DNA of 39,585 nucleotides from Candidatus Enterocola intestinipullorum (GTDB lineage Bacteria; Bacteroidota; Bacteroidia; Bacteroidales; Paludibacteraceae): NCBI GenBank assembly GCA_017694565.1, contig JADIMR010000094.1, positions 1 to 39,585 of the forward strand, read 5' to 3'. Shown piece by piece: positions 1 to 6,302 of this stretch (position 1 is its first letter; each line of letters starts with the position of its first letter). The notes under the pieces were generated by a model. It saw only the letters and a program-made list of their open reading frames with translations, ran no database searches and was not told where the DNA came from. The position numbers and the translations under genes were made by a program.

Positions 1-96
1 CAGTTATAATGGCGAGATAGTGGTCGGTTAGTACCCCACCCGGCAAACATGTACGCTCCTGCCTGTCCACCACGAATGCACTACGCTTAATTCGCG

Positions 97-216
97 GTTA
101 AGCATAAAGGAACCCGCACACGAGGCGCGGGTTTCTCTTGTTATGAAGTTATTCTAAGGCGGCTTTGCCGCCTTTGGAACCTGCACTGGCAAATTGCAGG
201 TTCATTTATGCTTAAC
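97..216. repeat. 18-bp inverted repeat pair enclosing three hairpins
   Basis: GTTAAGCATAAAGGAACC at 97-114 is the reverse complement of 199-216 with one mismatch. The 84-bp interior holds hairpins at 111-133, 156-174 and 177-203. The core GTTAAG/CTTAAC recurs at 97, 211, 222 and 259, so several pairings exclude one another. This resembles the ends of a miniature inverted-repeat element or a switching RNA; no target duplication was found to decide between them. Confidence 0.5.
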
Positions 217-264
217 TGTAAGTTAAGCCGATGGGCGCAGAACATCGGCGCACTTACAGTTAAG
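211..264. repeat. Long stem-loop (13 + 6 bp)
   Basis: CTTAACTGTAAGT (211-223) pairs perfectly with ACTTACAGTTAAG (252-264). Inside it, CCGATG (228-233) pairs with CATCGG (243-248) around a 9-nt loop. There is no T-run after it, so a simple terminator role is not supported. Confidence 0.6.
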
Positions 265-360
265 ATAAACGTGGCAATCCCGCCTTTTTCCCTGCAATCG
301 TTTGCACAAAAAATCCGATATTTTTTCACATAAATACATTTTTTATTGGGTGATATGTGT

Positions 361-368
361 TATCTTGC
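361..368 (+). promoter_or_regulatory. Possible -7 box for the gene at 480
   Basis: TATCTTGC resembles the Bacteroidetes -7 element (TAnnTTTG) with one mismatch. No clear -33 TTTG lies at the right distance. It would give a leader of about 105 nt, so the call is weak. Confidence 0.3.
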
Positions 369-479
369 AATCGTTACAGAAGTAAAATCATCCGTGCGTA
401 TGCAGTGTGTACGAACGGTTTCGTATTTTTCTTCGGCTAACGTTGAAAACCAAATTATTAACTTCTAAAATTTTAACTT

Positions 480-1397
480 ATGAAAAAATTATTGCTTCTT
501 TTTTCTTTTGTGATTGCTGCATTCGCAGTTAACGCACAAACGTATTACATGGCCGGCAATGGCACGGCGGATAATAATTGGTGTTGTGGAGTGAATTGGG
601 GAGATCCGGACAATACACCGAATAAATGTCCTATGACTGGTTCAGGCAATAATTGGAGTTATGAAACTACCGTTCCTGCTGGAACCTACGAGTTCAAGAT
701 AACTGACGGAACCTGGGATTTGGCATATAATGTTTATAACATTGATCAAGCTCAAAGTACTCCCGGCTATGAAGGAGCTGACAATATCAAATTTACCGTT
801 GCTTCTGAGGCGACCATAACTGTGAACTTAACCGTTATTGAAGGAGGCGCGCAAATCGTTCTCAAATCTTCCGTTCCCTTTGGCTCAGCCACGATTACAT
901 CATGGACAATTGTTGGTCCGTCTTGGTTGATGGGTTCTGAATGGGATACCAACGATACAAGCAACGACATGAAAAATACAAGCGGTTCTACATGGACACT
1001 TGTCAAATCAGGTGTCGCATTCGATCCTTCTGATGTCGAGGACGGAAAAATCAGCTTCAAAGCGGTTGCAAACCATTCATATTCTGTAGGCGAAATACCT
1101 GGACCCGGTTCTGACGCAAGTATGGATGCTCCCACTGAAGCAGGTACTTACGATTTCACCTTCACGTTGGACGCATCGCTTCAATCAGTGATGGGTACGT
1201 TTGCAAAATCTTCAGGTTCGGCTGTGGATGAAACTTCCGCTCCCGTGGTTACGGCTGCCAACGGTACTGTATACGCGGACGGCGAATTGGTTATCTATGA
1301 TTTGGTAGGCAACAACGTTACTGCTGAAAACGGAAACCTCAAAGGTGTTTACGTAGTGGTTGTGGACGGAGTTTCTTCCAAAATCAACGTACAATAA
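480..1397 (+). CDS. Secreted protein with two CBM-like domains and a T9SS-like C-terminal tail
   Basis: The protein has 305 residues. It opens with a clear signal peptide (MKKLLLLFSFVIAAFAVNAQ, cleavage after about residue 20). Two similar beta-rich, Trp- and Gly-rich stretches follow (about 21-125 and 140-240), each like the small starch-binding or immunoglobulin-like modules of Bacteroidetes surface proteins; I cannot name the family. The last 45 residues (ELVIYDLVGNN ... LKGVYVVVVDG ... INV) look like a type A T9SS sorting domain, in the usual order 'I-Y-D-G ... L-x-x-G-V-Y-V-V'. It is therefore probably exported by the Sec system and then by the T9SS encoded at 17492-23431. It stands alone, with a strong terminator just after it. 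Its function and substrate are unknown. Confidence 0.7.
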   Translation: MKKLLLLFSFVIAAFAVNAQTYYMAGNGTADNNWCCGVNWGDPDNTPNKCPMTGSGNNWSYETTVPAGTYEFKITDGTWDLAYNVYNIDQAQSTPGYEGADNIKFTVASEATITVNLTVIEGGAQIVLKSSVPFGSATITSWTIVGPSWLMGSEWDTNDTSNDMKNTSGSTWTLVKSGVAFDPSDVEDGKISFKAVANHSYSVGEIPGPGSDASMDAPTEAGTYDFTFTLDASLQSVMGTFAKSSGSAVDETSAPVVTAANGTVYADGELVIYDLVGNNVTAENGNLKGVYVVVVDGVSSKINVQ

Positions 1398-1417
1398 TTT
1401 ACCTTGCATAGCAAACA

Positions 1418-1450
1418 AAAAGGACGCGGAATATTCCGCGTCCTTTTTTG
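1418..1450 (+). terminator. Rho-independent terminator
   Basis: GGACGCGGAA (1423-1432) and TTCCGCGTCC (1435-1444) form a perfect 10-bp stem, preceded by A5 and followed by T6. It ends the gene at 480-1397 and could also work from the other side. Confidence 0.9.
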
Positions 1451-1625
1451 CGTTTAGAGGGAATGGCTTCGCACCGCAGTGGCCTCTCACCCACGCCCCT
1501 GAAAGGGTCGAACAAAAACAATTATAAGTTGCCATGATGAGACTTCAATATATCGCAGTTGCGGATGTTGCAGGGAGTTGTTATTTTTACAGTATGGAAT
1601 ATAGCCGTACACGTATTAGTAAATC

Positions 1626-1841
1626 ATGATTAACGAGGAAAACATAGATTTCGTAACGTATTGTGTTGGAATTTTATCACGGTGCTTGAATAAAAGCCAG
1701 CACGATACATACAACATGCTTAAAGATTCCGGTGTTTTGTTTGGATATATCGTTCCACTATACGATGTTTTGCACACTTTCAGCCGGGAATATATAATTC
1801 AGGATTTGACATCACTGTTGAAAGAAAAAGGGGTTCTTTGA
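1626..1841 (+). CDS. DUF3791 family small protein
   Basis: This 71-residue acidic, helical protein has the DUF3791 pattern: an N-terminal 'FVTYCVGILSRCLN' helix, a 'YNMLKDSGVLFGYIVPLYDVLHTFS' core and a short 'DLTSLLKEKG' tail. In Bacteroidetes, DUF3791 genes commonly flank a DUF3990 gene, and that is the arrangement here: the DUF3990 start codon lies 2 nt after this stop. A second DUF3791 gene follows DUF3990 at 6299. The role is not established; a regulatory or antitoxin-like partner of DUF3990 is an inference from gene order and size only. No clear promoter was seen in the 175 bases upstream. Confidence 0.75.
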   Translation: MINEENIDFVTYCVGILSRCLNKSQHDTYNMLKDSGVLFGYIVPLYDVLHTFSREYIIQDLTSLLKEKGVL

Positions 1842-2047
1842 ATATGAGAGTGTATCATTCATCTGTTTTAAAAGTAGAAAAGCCATTAATTTCGTATTCA
1901 AGGGATTTTCTTGATTTCGGCAAGGGTTTTTATGTTACCACGATTTTGTCGCAAGCTGAAAAATATGCTGAAAGGTTCAAATTCAGAGAAAAGGATGCTT
2001 GGCTGAATATTTTTGAATTCGATTATGACGTTCACCAATGGAATGTA

Positions 2048-2055
2048 ATAAAATT
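2048..2055. repeat. Target site duplication, left copy
   Basis: ATAAAATT directly abuts the left inverted repeat and recurs exactly at 6036-6043 next to the right one. Eight bases is the usual duplication length for the IS1595 family. Both copies lie in the DUF3990 coding frame, and collapsing them restores that gene. Confidence 0.95.
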
Positions 2056-2078
2056 CGGAATTATCTACTTTAATCTTG
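2056..2078. repeat. Left terminal inverted repeat
   Basis: It is 23 bp long, begins CGGAATTATCTACTT, and is the exact reverse complement of 6013-6035. Its outer edge is fixed by the adjoining 8-bp target duplication. Confidence 0.95.
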
Positions 2079-2127
2079 TATAATTGAGGTATTCTTCGTA
2101 CCTTATGTAGCATAAAAGATAAGAGAT

Positions 2128-3063
2128 ATGAATTACTTCGAGTTTACAAAGAGGTTCCCATACGAGAATAGTGCGATTGACTTCATCGTTGCTACAAAGT
2201 ATAAAGATGGTTATGTATGTCCTAAGTGCGGATGTATGCACAATGGGATATACCATCAAAAGTACAATCATCGTTTCATGTATTGCAATAACTGCAAATC
2301 GGAGTTCTCCGCATTAAAAGGTACGATATTCGAGAACACCCACCTTGACCTCCGTATGTGGTTATATGCGATGAATCTTGTCATCATATCCCGCAAAGGT
2401 ATATCGGCATTGCAACTGAAAAGAGAATTGGGCATGGGGTCTTATCAGTCAGCATGGCGTATGCTGCATCAAATCCGTAAAGCTATGGAGAAAGAAGAAT
2501 ATAAAGAGACCTTTGAAGCCATAGTAGAGATTGATGAAACTTATGTAGGTGGAAAACCTCGTAAGGACAACAATCATTCGGACGATAATAAAGACAATAG
2601 CAATGAGAATAAGACGAAAAGAGGTCGCGGTACTTCAAAGACACCTGTAATCGGCGTGAAAGAATGCAATACGGGAAAAGTACACGCCGTTGTTGCCAAT
2701 TACAACGAAGAAGGGAAGCAATTAAGCGGCAAGCAGCTGTTCAATGTACTGAAAAAGGTATGCAAGAAAAACACTACCGTTATGACCGACCAATTTTCAG
2801 GCTATAATATCCTCGACAAAGAAAATGATTGCAACTTTGTACGGTTGAAGATAGACCATACCGTAGCTTTCTCGCTCGGAGACGGAATCCATACCAACGG
2901 AATAGAAAGTTTCTGGGCAGTATTGAAACGTGGCGTGTATGGCGTATTCCATAACGTATCGGTTAAGTACATGCAGAAGTACGTGAACGAGTTCTGCTAC
3001 CGTCTTAACCACAGAGATAATAACGAAGCGTTTGCTTCATTTGTTAAATTCACAGTAGCGTAA
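2128..3063 (+). CDS. IS1595 family transposase (ISXO2-like)
   Basis: This 311-residue DDE transposase starts with a zinc ribbon (C31xxC34 ... C53xxC56, 'CPKC' and 'CNNC'), followed by a helical DNA-binding stretch ('KGISALQLKRELGM', about 90-103). The catalytic domain has D136 in 'EIDETYVGGK', D221 in 'TDQFSGYN', and N257/E260 in 'HTNGIESFWAVLKRG'. Both the order and the wording of these motifs are those of the ISXO2-like domain. The length is normal and no frameshift is seen, so the element may still be able to move. A Lys/Asp/Asn-rich loop (about 144-170) sits between the first two catalytic motifs. The ATG at 2128 lies 50 nt inside the left end. Confidence 0.95.
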   Translation: MNYFEFTKRFPYENSAIDFIVATKYKDGYVCPKCGCMHNGIYHQKYNHRFMYCNNCKSEFSALKGTIFENTHLDLRMWLYAMNLVIISRKGISALQLKRELGMGSYQSAWRMLHQIRKAMEKEEYKETFEAIVEIDETYVGGKPRKDNNHSDDNKDNSNENKTKRGRGTSKTPVIGVKECNTGKVHAVVANYNEEGKQLSGKQLFNVLKKVCKKNTTVMTDQFSGYNILDKENDCNFVRLKIDHTVAFSLGDGIHTNGIESFWAVLKRGVYGVFHNVSVKYMQKYVNEFCYRLNHRDNNEAFASFVKFTVA

Positions 3064-3074
3064 AACATACTATT

Positions 3075-4933
3075 ATGATTAACAATAATTTACAAACGGG
3101 GGGGGTAAAAATGAGGTTATAACTGATAATATAATACGTGACTATTTTCGACAATTTGAAGATGAAATAATCATTGAACAACAGTCTTCATCAAATCCGT
3201 CTATTGATAAACTACTCCGTAACGCATCTAAAAAAGGCAATGGGAAAGGTTATCCAGATTTTATTATCCAATATAAGAAAGATGCAAATTTCCTTATAGT
3301 TATAGAGGATAAAGCCGACAAACGTTACCATGAAAGTGAGAGCAGGAAGCAATATGCGGAGTATGCCGTAGATGGTGCTTTACTGTATGCCTCTTTCCTT
3401 TCCAAATCTTTCGATGTCCTTGCGATAGCAGTTAGCGGGACTGATAAAGACAACTTAAAAATTTCTCATTTTCTACACTTAAAGGACGAGCCAAAAGCAT
3501 TTTCCTATTTTCAAGATAGATTAATATCTCCACATGATTATTATGAAGGATTAAATACTTCGGAAGAGAAGAAAAGACAAGATTATGACAAACTTCTCGA
3601 CTACACAAGAGTATTGAATACTCGTTTGCATACAATGAAAATAGATGAGGCGGAGCGATGTATACTTGCAAGTTGTATTCTATTGGCATTGAGGCTTCCA
3701 AAATTCAAGAACTATTATAAAACTGAAGACAATCAGCAGATACTTGCCAACAACATGGTAAGGGATGTGATTGACTGGTTTGTAAAGGAAAATGTAGGTG
3801 AAATCAAGATAAAGGTACTTGAATCGAAGTATGCAACCATACGCGGCATGTTTTCCGATCCGAAGGACAATAAAGACCTTCGTGGGTTGATTGCCGACAT
3901 GGAAGAGAATATTGATAATTTCGAGAAGACCAATCGTTATTATGATGTTTTAGGACAATTATATGTGGCCTTTTTGAGATATGCTAACACAAGCAATGAT
4001 TTGGGAGTAGTCCTTACTCCAACGCATATAACGGAATTTTTCTCTGACATAGCTAATGTAAACAAGAACTCAGTTGTGTTTGACAACTGCACTGGCACAT
4101 GCGGATTTCTAATAGCCGCTATGAGCAAAATGATAAAAGATGCCAACGGAGATAAGTCAATCGAAAAATCCATTAAGCAGGATCAGCTCGTGGGAATAGA
4201 ATATGGAGACAAGATGTACTGTCTTGCCGCATCTAACATGGCGATACATGGTGATGGGAAAACCAATATTTATTATGAAAGCGGACTCAATCCCAAAATC
4301 ATAGAAGAGATAAAAGAAAGGCAAAAGAAAGGAAAGTCTCTAAAACCAACAGTAGGTATGCTTAATCCACCATATAAAGCTGATAAAAAGACAGATGTCG
4401 AGGAATTGGCGTTTGTCAAGTGGAATTTGGAGGCATTGGCTGAAGGAGGAACATGTGTTGCTATAGTACCGATGCAATGCGCAATAGCCACGAAAGGAAA
4501 AACCGCATTATTAAAGAAAGAATTATTAGAAAAACATACCCTTGAAGCCGTATTTTCCATGCCTGATGAACTTTTCTACAATTCAGACAAGAGTGTCGTG
4601 ACCTGTATCATGGTATTTACGGCACATAAGCCACACCCAAAAGACAAGGAAACATTCTTTGGATATTTCAAGGATGATGGCTTTGAGAAAAGAAAAAAGT
4701 TAGGGCGCATAGATGTTCATAACAAGTGGCCTAAAATCAAAGAGGAATGGTTATGGCTTTATCGAAATAGGAAGGAAGTTGCTGGCAAAAGTGTAATACA
4801 CCATGTTGATGCGAAAGATGAATGGTGCGCCGAAGCCTATATGGAAACCGATTACAGTACCTTGACGGACGCTGATTTTATTAGGACATTGCAAGACTAT
4901 GCAGCATTCTTAGTAAAAAGTGAAACATTGTAA
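3075..4933 (+). CDS. BcgI-like nuclease-adenine methylase fusion, out of frame at a G8 tract
   Basis: The protein would cut DNA and methylate adenine N6 at the same target, guided by the S subunit encoded next. The ATG at 3075 gives MINNNLQTGGVKMRL and then a stop, because the G tract at 3098-3105 has 8 bases. With nine, the frame joins a long open frame that runs without a stop to 4933, giving 619 residues; BcgI's A subunit is of similar size. In that protein P61-D62 and E78-D79-K80 form a PD-(D/E)xK nuclease site, DNCTGTCGF (about 337) is the SAM-binding motif, and NPPY (about 431) is the N6-adenine catalytic motif. Between the tract and 3613 the open frame has no ATG, GTG or TTG. A TTG at 3614 or ATG at 3635 could start a methylase-only product. 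Confidence 0.85.
3098..3105. repeat. G8 homopolymer in the R-M gene (candidate phase switch)
   Basis: Eight consecutive Gs lie 23 nt into the gene. As sequenced, the frame closes after 15 codons; 9 Gs would open a 619-codon frame. G tracts like this change length by slipped-strand replication in many phase-variable genes. A base-calling error in the homopolymer is the main alternative. Confidence 0.8.
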
Positions 4934-4945
4934 AAAACATATCTA

Positions 4946-5461
4946 ATGGATACTACTGGATGGAAATGGTTTAGACTGGACACTCTTTTTCACATAGACG
5001 CTGGGCATTATTATTATCCGTCTGAATATTCCGATGGAGATACACCCTATTGTTCAGCTTCAGCAGAAAACAACGGTATCGGCAAACTGATTGATGTCGA
5101 ACCTGACTTCGATGGAAACCAGTTAATAATAGGAAAGATAAAGTGTCCGACATTTTATCAGGATTCGCCATTTTGCGCGACAAGCGATGTTAATGTCTTG
5201 ACGCCGAAGTTTAAGATGACGCCATATATTGCCTTATTTATCGCAACTATAATAAATAGAAGTGAGGGATACAAATGGAATTATGGCCGTCAATGTAGAG
5301 TCAATGACACAAAACAAATAAGAATAAAATTACCTGTCGATACAAATGGAGCCCCGAATTATAAATGGATGGAAAGGTATATCAAAGAGACGATAATACC
5401 CAAAATGCCGTCTCGTGCGAAACTGATCTGGGGGGGCAATTTAATAGCAAGAAAATACTGA
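4946..5461 (+). CDS. Specificity (S) subunit, first target-recognition half
   Basis: This encodes the first half of a BcgI/type I-like S subunit, which chooses the DNA sequence for the nuclease-methylase. The 171-residue product starts 'WKWFRLDTLF', has 'ATSDVNVLTP' and 'WNYGRQC', and ends its domain with 'IKLPVDTNGAPNYKWMERYIK'. The same signposts recur in the second half at 5437-5949, so this is an internally repeated, two-domain protein. After a G7 tract (5430-5436) the frame adds only a few unrelated residues and stops. With eight Gs it continues into the second half, giving 334 residues, about the size of BcgI's B subunit. It starts 12 nt after the R-M gene. A single-half S protein could pair with itself, as truncated type I S subunits are known to do. 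Confidence 0.85.
   Translation: MDTTGWKWFRLDTLFHIDAGHYYYPSEYSDGDTPYCSASAENNGIGKLIDVEPDFDGNQLIIGKIKCPTFYQDSPFCATSDVNVLTPKFKMTPYIALFIATIINRSEGYKWNYGRQCRVNDTKQIRIKLPVDTNGAPNYKWMERYIKETIIPKMPSRAKLIWGGNLIARKY
5430..5436. repeat. G7 homopolymer in the S gene (candidate phase switch)
   Basis: Seven Gs sit exactly at the junction of the two target-recognition halves. G7 gives a one-domain product; G8 (or G5) fuses the two domains. The position between domains, rather than near the start codon, suggests a switch of specificity rather than a plain on/off switch. Confidence 0.8.
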
Positions 5462-5949
5462 ATGAATCAATCTGCATTCAATCACAATTCTGGAAATGGT
5501 TTAGATATTCGGAAATTTTTGAGATCAAAAAAGGGAAACGCCTGACCAAAGCCGACATGATTCCAGGCGATATTCCGTACATTGGGGCTATTGCTTCAAA
5601 CAATGGGAGAACGGCCTATATTGCAAACGACAGATGGGTACATCCATCAAATACAATTAGCGTAAGTTATAACGGCTCCATAGCCGAAGCATTCTACCAA
5701 CCAGATGATTTTTGGGCAACCGATGATGTTAATGTACAGTATCCCAAGTTCGCCATGAATAAATATACAGCATTCTTTCTTGTGACAATTATTAAAAGAG
5801 AAAAATACAGGTTTAATTATGGCAGGAAATGGGATAAAGAGTTAATGGAACAGTCAAAAATCAAACTCCCCGTAAATTCGGACGGAAATCCCGACTGGCA
5901 GTTCATGGAGGACTATATAAAGAGTTTGCCTTATTCGGCGAATTTGTAG
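5437..5949 (+). CDS. Specificity (S) subunit, second target-recognition half (no start of its own)
   Basis: This frame holds the second half of the S subunit: 'FWKWFRYSEIFEIKKGKRLT', 'GDIPYIGAIASNNG', 'ATDDVNVQYPKF', 'FNYGRKW', and 'IKLPVNSDGNPDWQFMEDYIK'. The central 'GKRLTKxDxxPGxIPYIGA' pattern is typical of S-subunit recognition domains. The frame is open upstream to an ATG at 5365, but that part is an out-of-frame reading of the first half, so I do not take it as a true start. Translation most likely needs the extra G in the tract at 5430-5436, which would make one 334-residue protein with the first half. A hairpin terminator lies just after the stop. Confidence 0.8.
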   Translation, partial: QFNSKKILNESICIQSQFWKWFRYSEIFEIKKGKRLTKADMIPGDIPYIGAIASNNGRTAYIANDRWVHPSNTISVSYNGSIAEAFYQPDDFWATDDVNVQYPKFAMNKYTAFFLVTIIKREKYRFNYGRKWDKELMEQSKIKLPVNSDGNPDWQFMEDYIKSLPYSANL

Positions 5950-5952
5950 TAA

Positions 5953-5977
5953 AAAGTAGGGCGCAATGCCCTACTTT
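5953..5977 (+). terminator. Terminator at the end of the R-M operon, inside the element
   Basis: AAAGTAGGGC (5953-5962) pairs perfectly with GCCCTACTTT (5968-5977) around a 5-nt loop. The T-run is short, so termination may be partial. It lies four bases after the S stop codon. Confidence 0.75.
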
Positions 5978-6012
5978 CCATATATTTTACATCTTTGCGA
6001 CATAGAGAATTG

Positions 6013-6035
6013 CAAGATTAAAGTAGATAATTCCG
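6013..6035. repeat. Right terminal inverted repeat
   Basis: This is the exact reverse complement of 2056-2078 over 23 bp. Its outer base adjoins the second copy of the 8-bp duplication. Confidence 0.95.
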
Positions 6036-6043
6036 ATAAAATT
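6036..6043. repeat. Target site duplication, right copy
   Basis: ATAAAATT is identical to 2048-2055. It marks the right edge of the insertion in the DUF3990 gene. Confidence 0.95.
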
Positions 6044-6302
6044 TGAGGCGTATAATGAAGATTGGTTAGACTTTGTTATGGATTGCGGGAATGGTAAAGA
6101 CCCGCAAAATGCTGACCTCGTAATAGGAGGCATAGCTGATGACAAGGTTTTTAGAACGATAGACTTGTATTTCTCAAATGAAATAAATAAGTCAGAGGCT
6201 TTAAAAAGGTTAGTGTATGAAAAACCTGATATGCAAATATGTATCAAGTCGCAAAGATTGATTGACGAGTGTTTGACTTTTGTAGATGCGATGAAATTAT
6301 GA
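6044..6302 (+). pseudogene. DUF3990 gene, 3' part
   Basis: This is the rest of the DUF3990 gene split by the element. Joined to 1844-2055 it reads on as '...WNVIKFEAYNEDWLDFVM...' with no frame change and ends with the stop at 6300-6302. The tail 'LVYEKPDMQICIKSQRLI' is the usual DUF3990 ending. Its 'QICIKSQ' sits where ADP-ribosyltransferases carry their third catalytic motif ('xEYxVxxxxQ'); that comparison is my inference. The fragment has no good start of its own apart from an internal ATG at 6078. Its stop overlaps the next start by 4 nt (ATGA), so the three genes were translationally coupled before the insertion. Confidence 0.9.

Larger units (their letters stand above)
1..479. other. 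Non-coding, hairpin-dense region before the first gene
   Basis: No convincing gene is seen here; all three forward frames are closed within the first 30 bases. The stretch is packed with inverted repeats: AACCCGC 111-117 with 127-133; AAGGCGGC 156-163 with 167-174 (3-nt loop); GAACCTGCA 177-185 with 195-203; CTTAACTGTAAGT 211-223 with 252-264, enclosing CCGATG/CATCGG at 228-233/243-248. A longer pair, 97-114 with 199-216, matches at 17 of 18 positions and competes with the local hairpins. It may be the end of an upstream transcript, a structured RNA, or a small palindromic element. From about 270 to 479 there is only a possible promoter and leader for the next gene. Confidence 0.55.
1844..2083 (+). 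pseudogene. DUF3990 gene, 5' part, cut by the mobile element
   Basis: True DUF3990 sequence runs from the ATG at 1844 to 2055. After that the frame runs into the inverted repeat of the mobile element and stops at 2083, with about nine unrelated residues. Joining 1844-2055 to 6044-6302 (removing the element and one copy of the 8-bp duplication) gives one uninterrupted 156-residue protein, so the gene was intact until the insertion. The N-terminus has 'MRVYHSS' and 'LDFGKGFYVTT', which resemble the His and Tyr motifs of ADP-ribosyltransferase-fold enzymes; DUF3990 is, to my knowledge, grouped with that fold. The truncated product of about 79 residues probably has no activity. Confidence 0.9.
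2056..6035 (+). mobile_element. IS1595-family element carrying an R-M system (3,980 bp)
   Basis: The ends are perfect 23-bp inverted repeats (2056-2078 and 6013-6035), flanked by the 8-bp direct repeat ATAAAATT. Inside, all in the same direction, lie an IS1595-type transposase (2128-3063), a nuclease-methylase gene (3075-4933) and a specificity gene (4946-5949), followed by a terminator. The transposase stop and the next start are only 11 nt apart, so the passenger genes probably share its transcript. IS1595 relatives with passenger genes are known as 'transporter IS' elements. The perfect ends and exact duplication point to a recent insertion. The interior looks more A+T-rich than the flanking chromosome. 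Confidence 0.95.

Noticed and set aside
141-329. Minus-strand 62-codon open frame
   Set aside because: It is made mostly of the hairpins described at 156-264, has no family resemblance, and its codons follow the repeats.
1451-1533. Search for a left copy of the tRNA-Arg 3' end as an attachment site
   Set aside because: No matching stretch was found around 1398-1625, so an integrase-type island is not supported.
1534-1629. 31-codon frame that overlaps the DUF3791 start (ATGA)
   Set aside because: The coupling is suggestive, but the peptide has no recognisable pattern and I could not support it as a gene.
3614-3616. TTG as the sole start of a stand-alone methylase
   Set aside because: The same frame is open for 169 codons upstream and encodes a nuclease motif, so the gene begins before it; TTG is kept only as a possible internal start.
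5365-5367. ATG as the start of the second S-subunit half
   Set aside because: The first 24 codons from it are an out-of-frame reading of the first recognition domain; the second domain begins only after the G tract.
3098-5436. Both G tracts as plain sequencing errors
   Set aside because: Cannot be excluded without reads, but two tracts at such meaningful places (gene start and domain junction), each one G short, fit switching at least as well; kept as the main alternative.
6269-6298. Earlier start for the second DUF3791 gene
   Set aside because: The extra residues are an out-of-frame reading of the end of DUF3990; the ATG at 6299 with its 4-nt overlap fits the operon.
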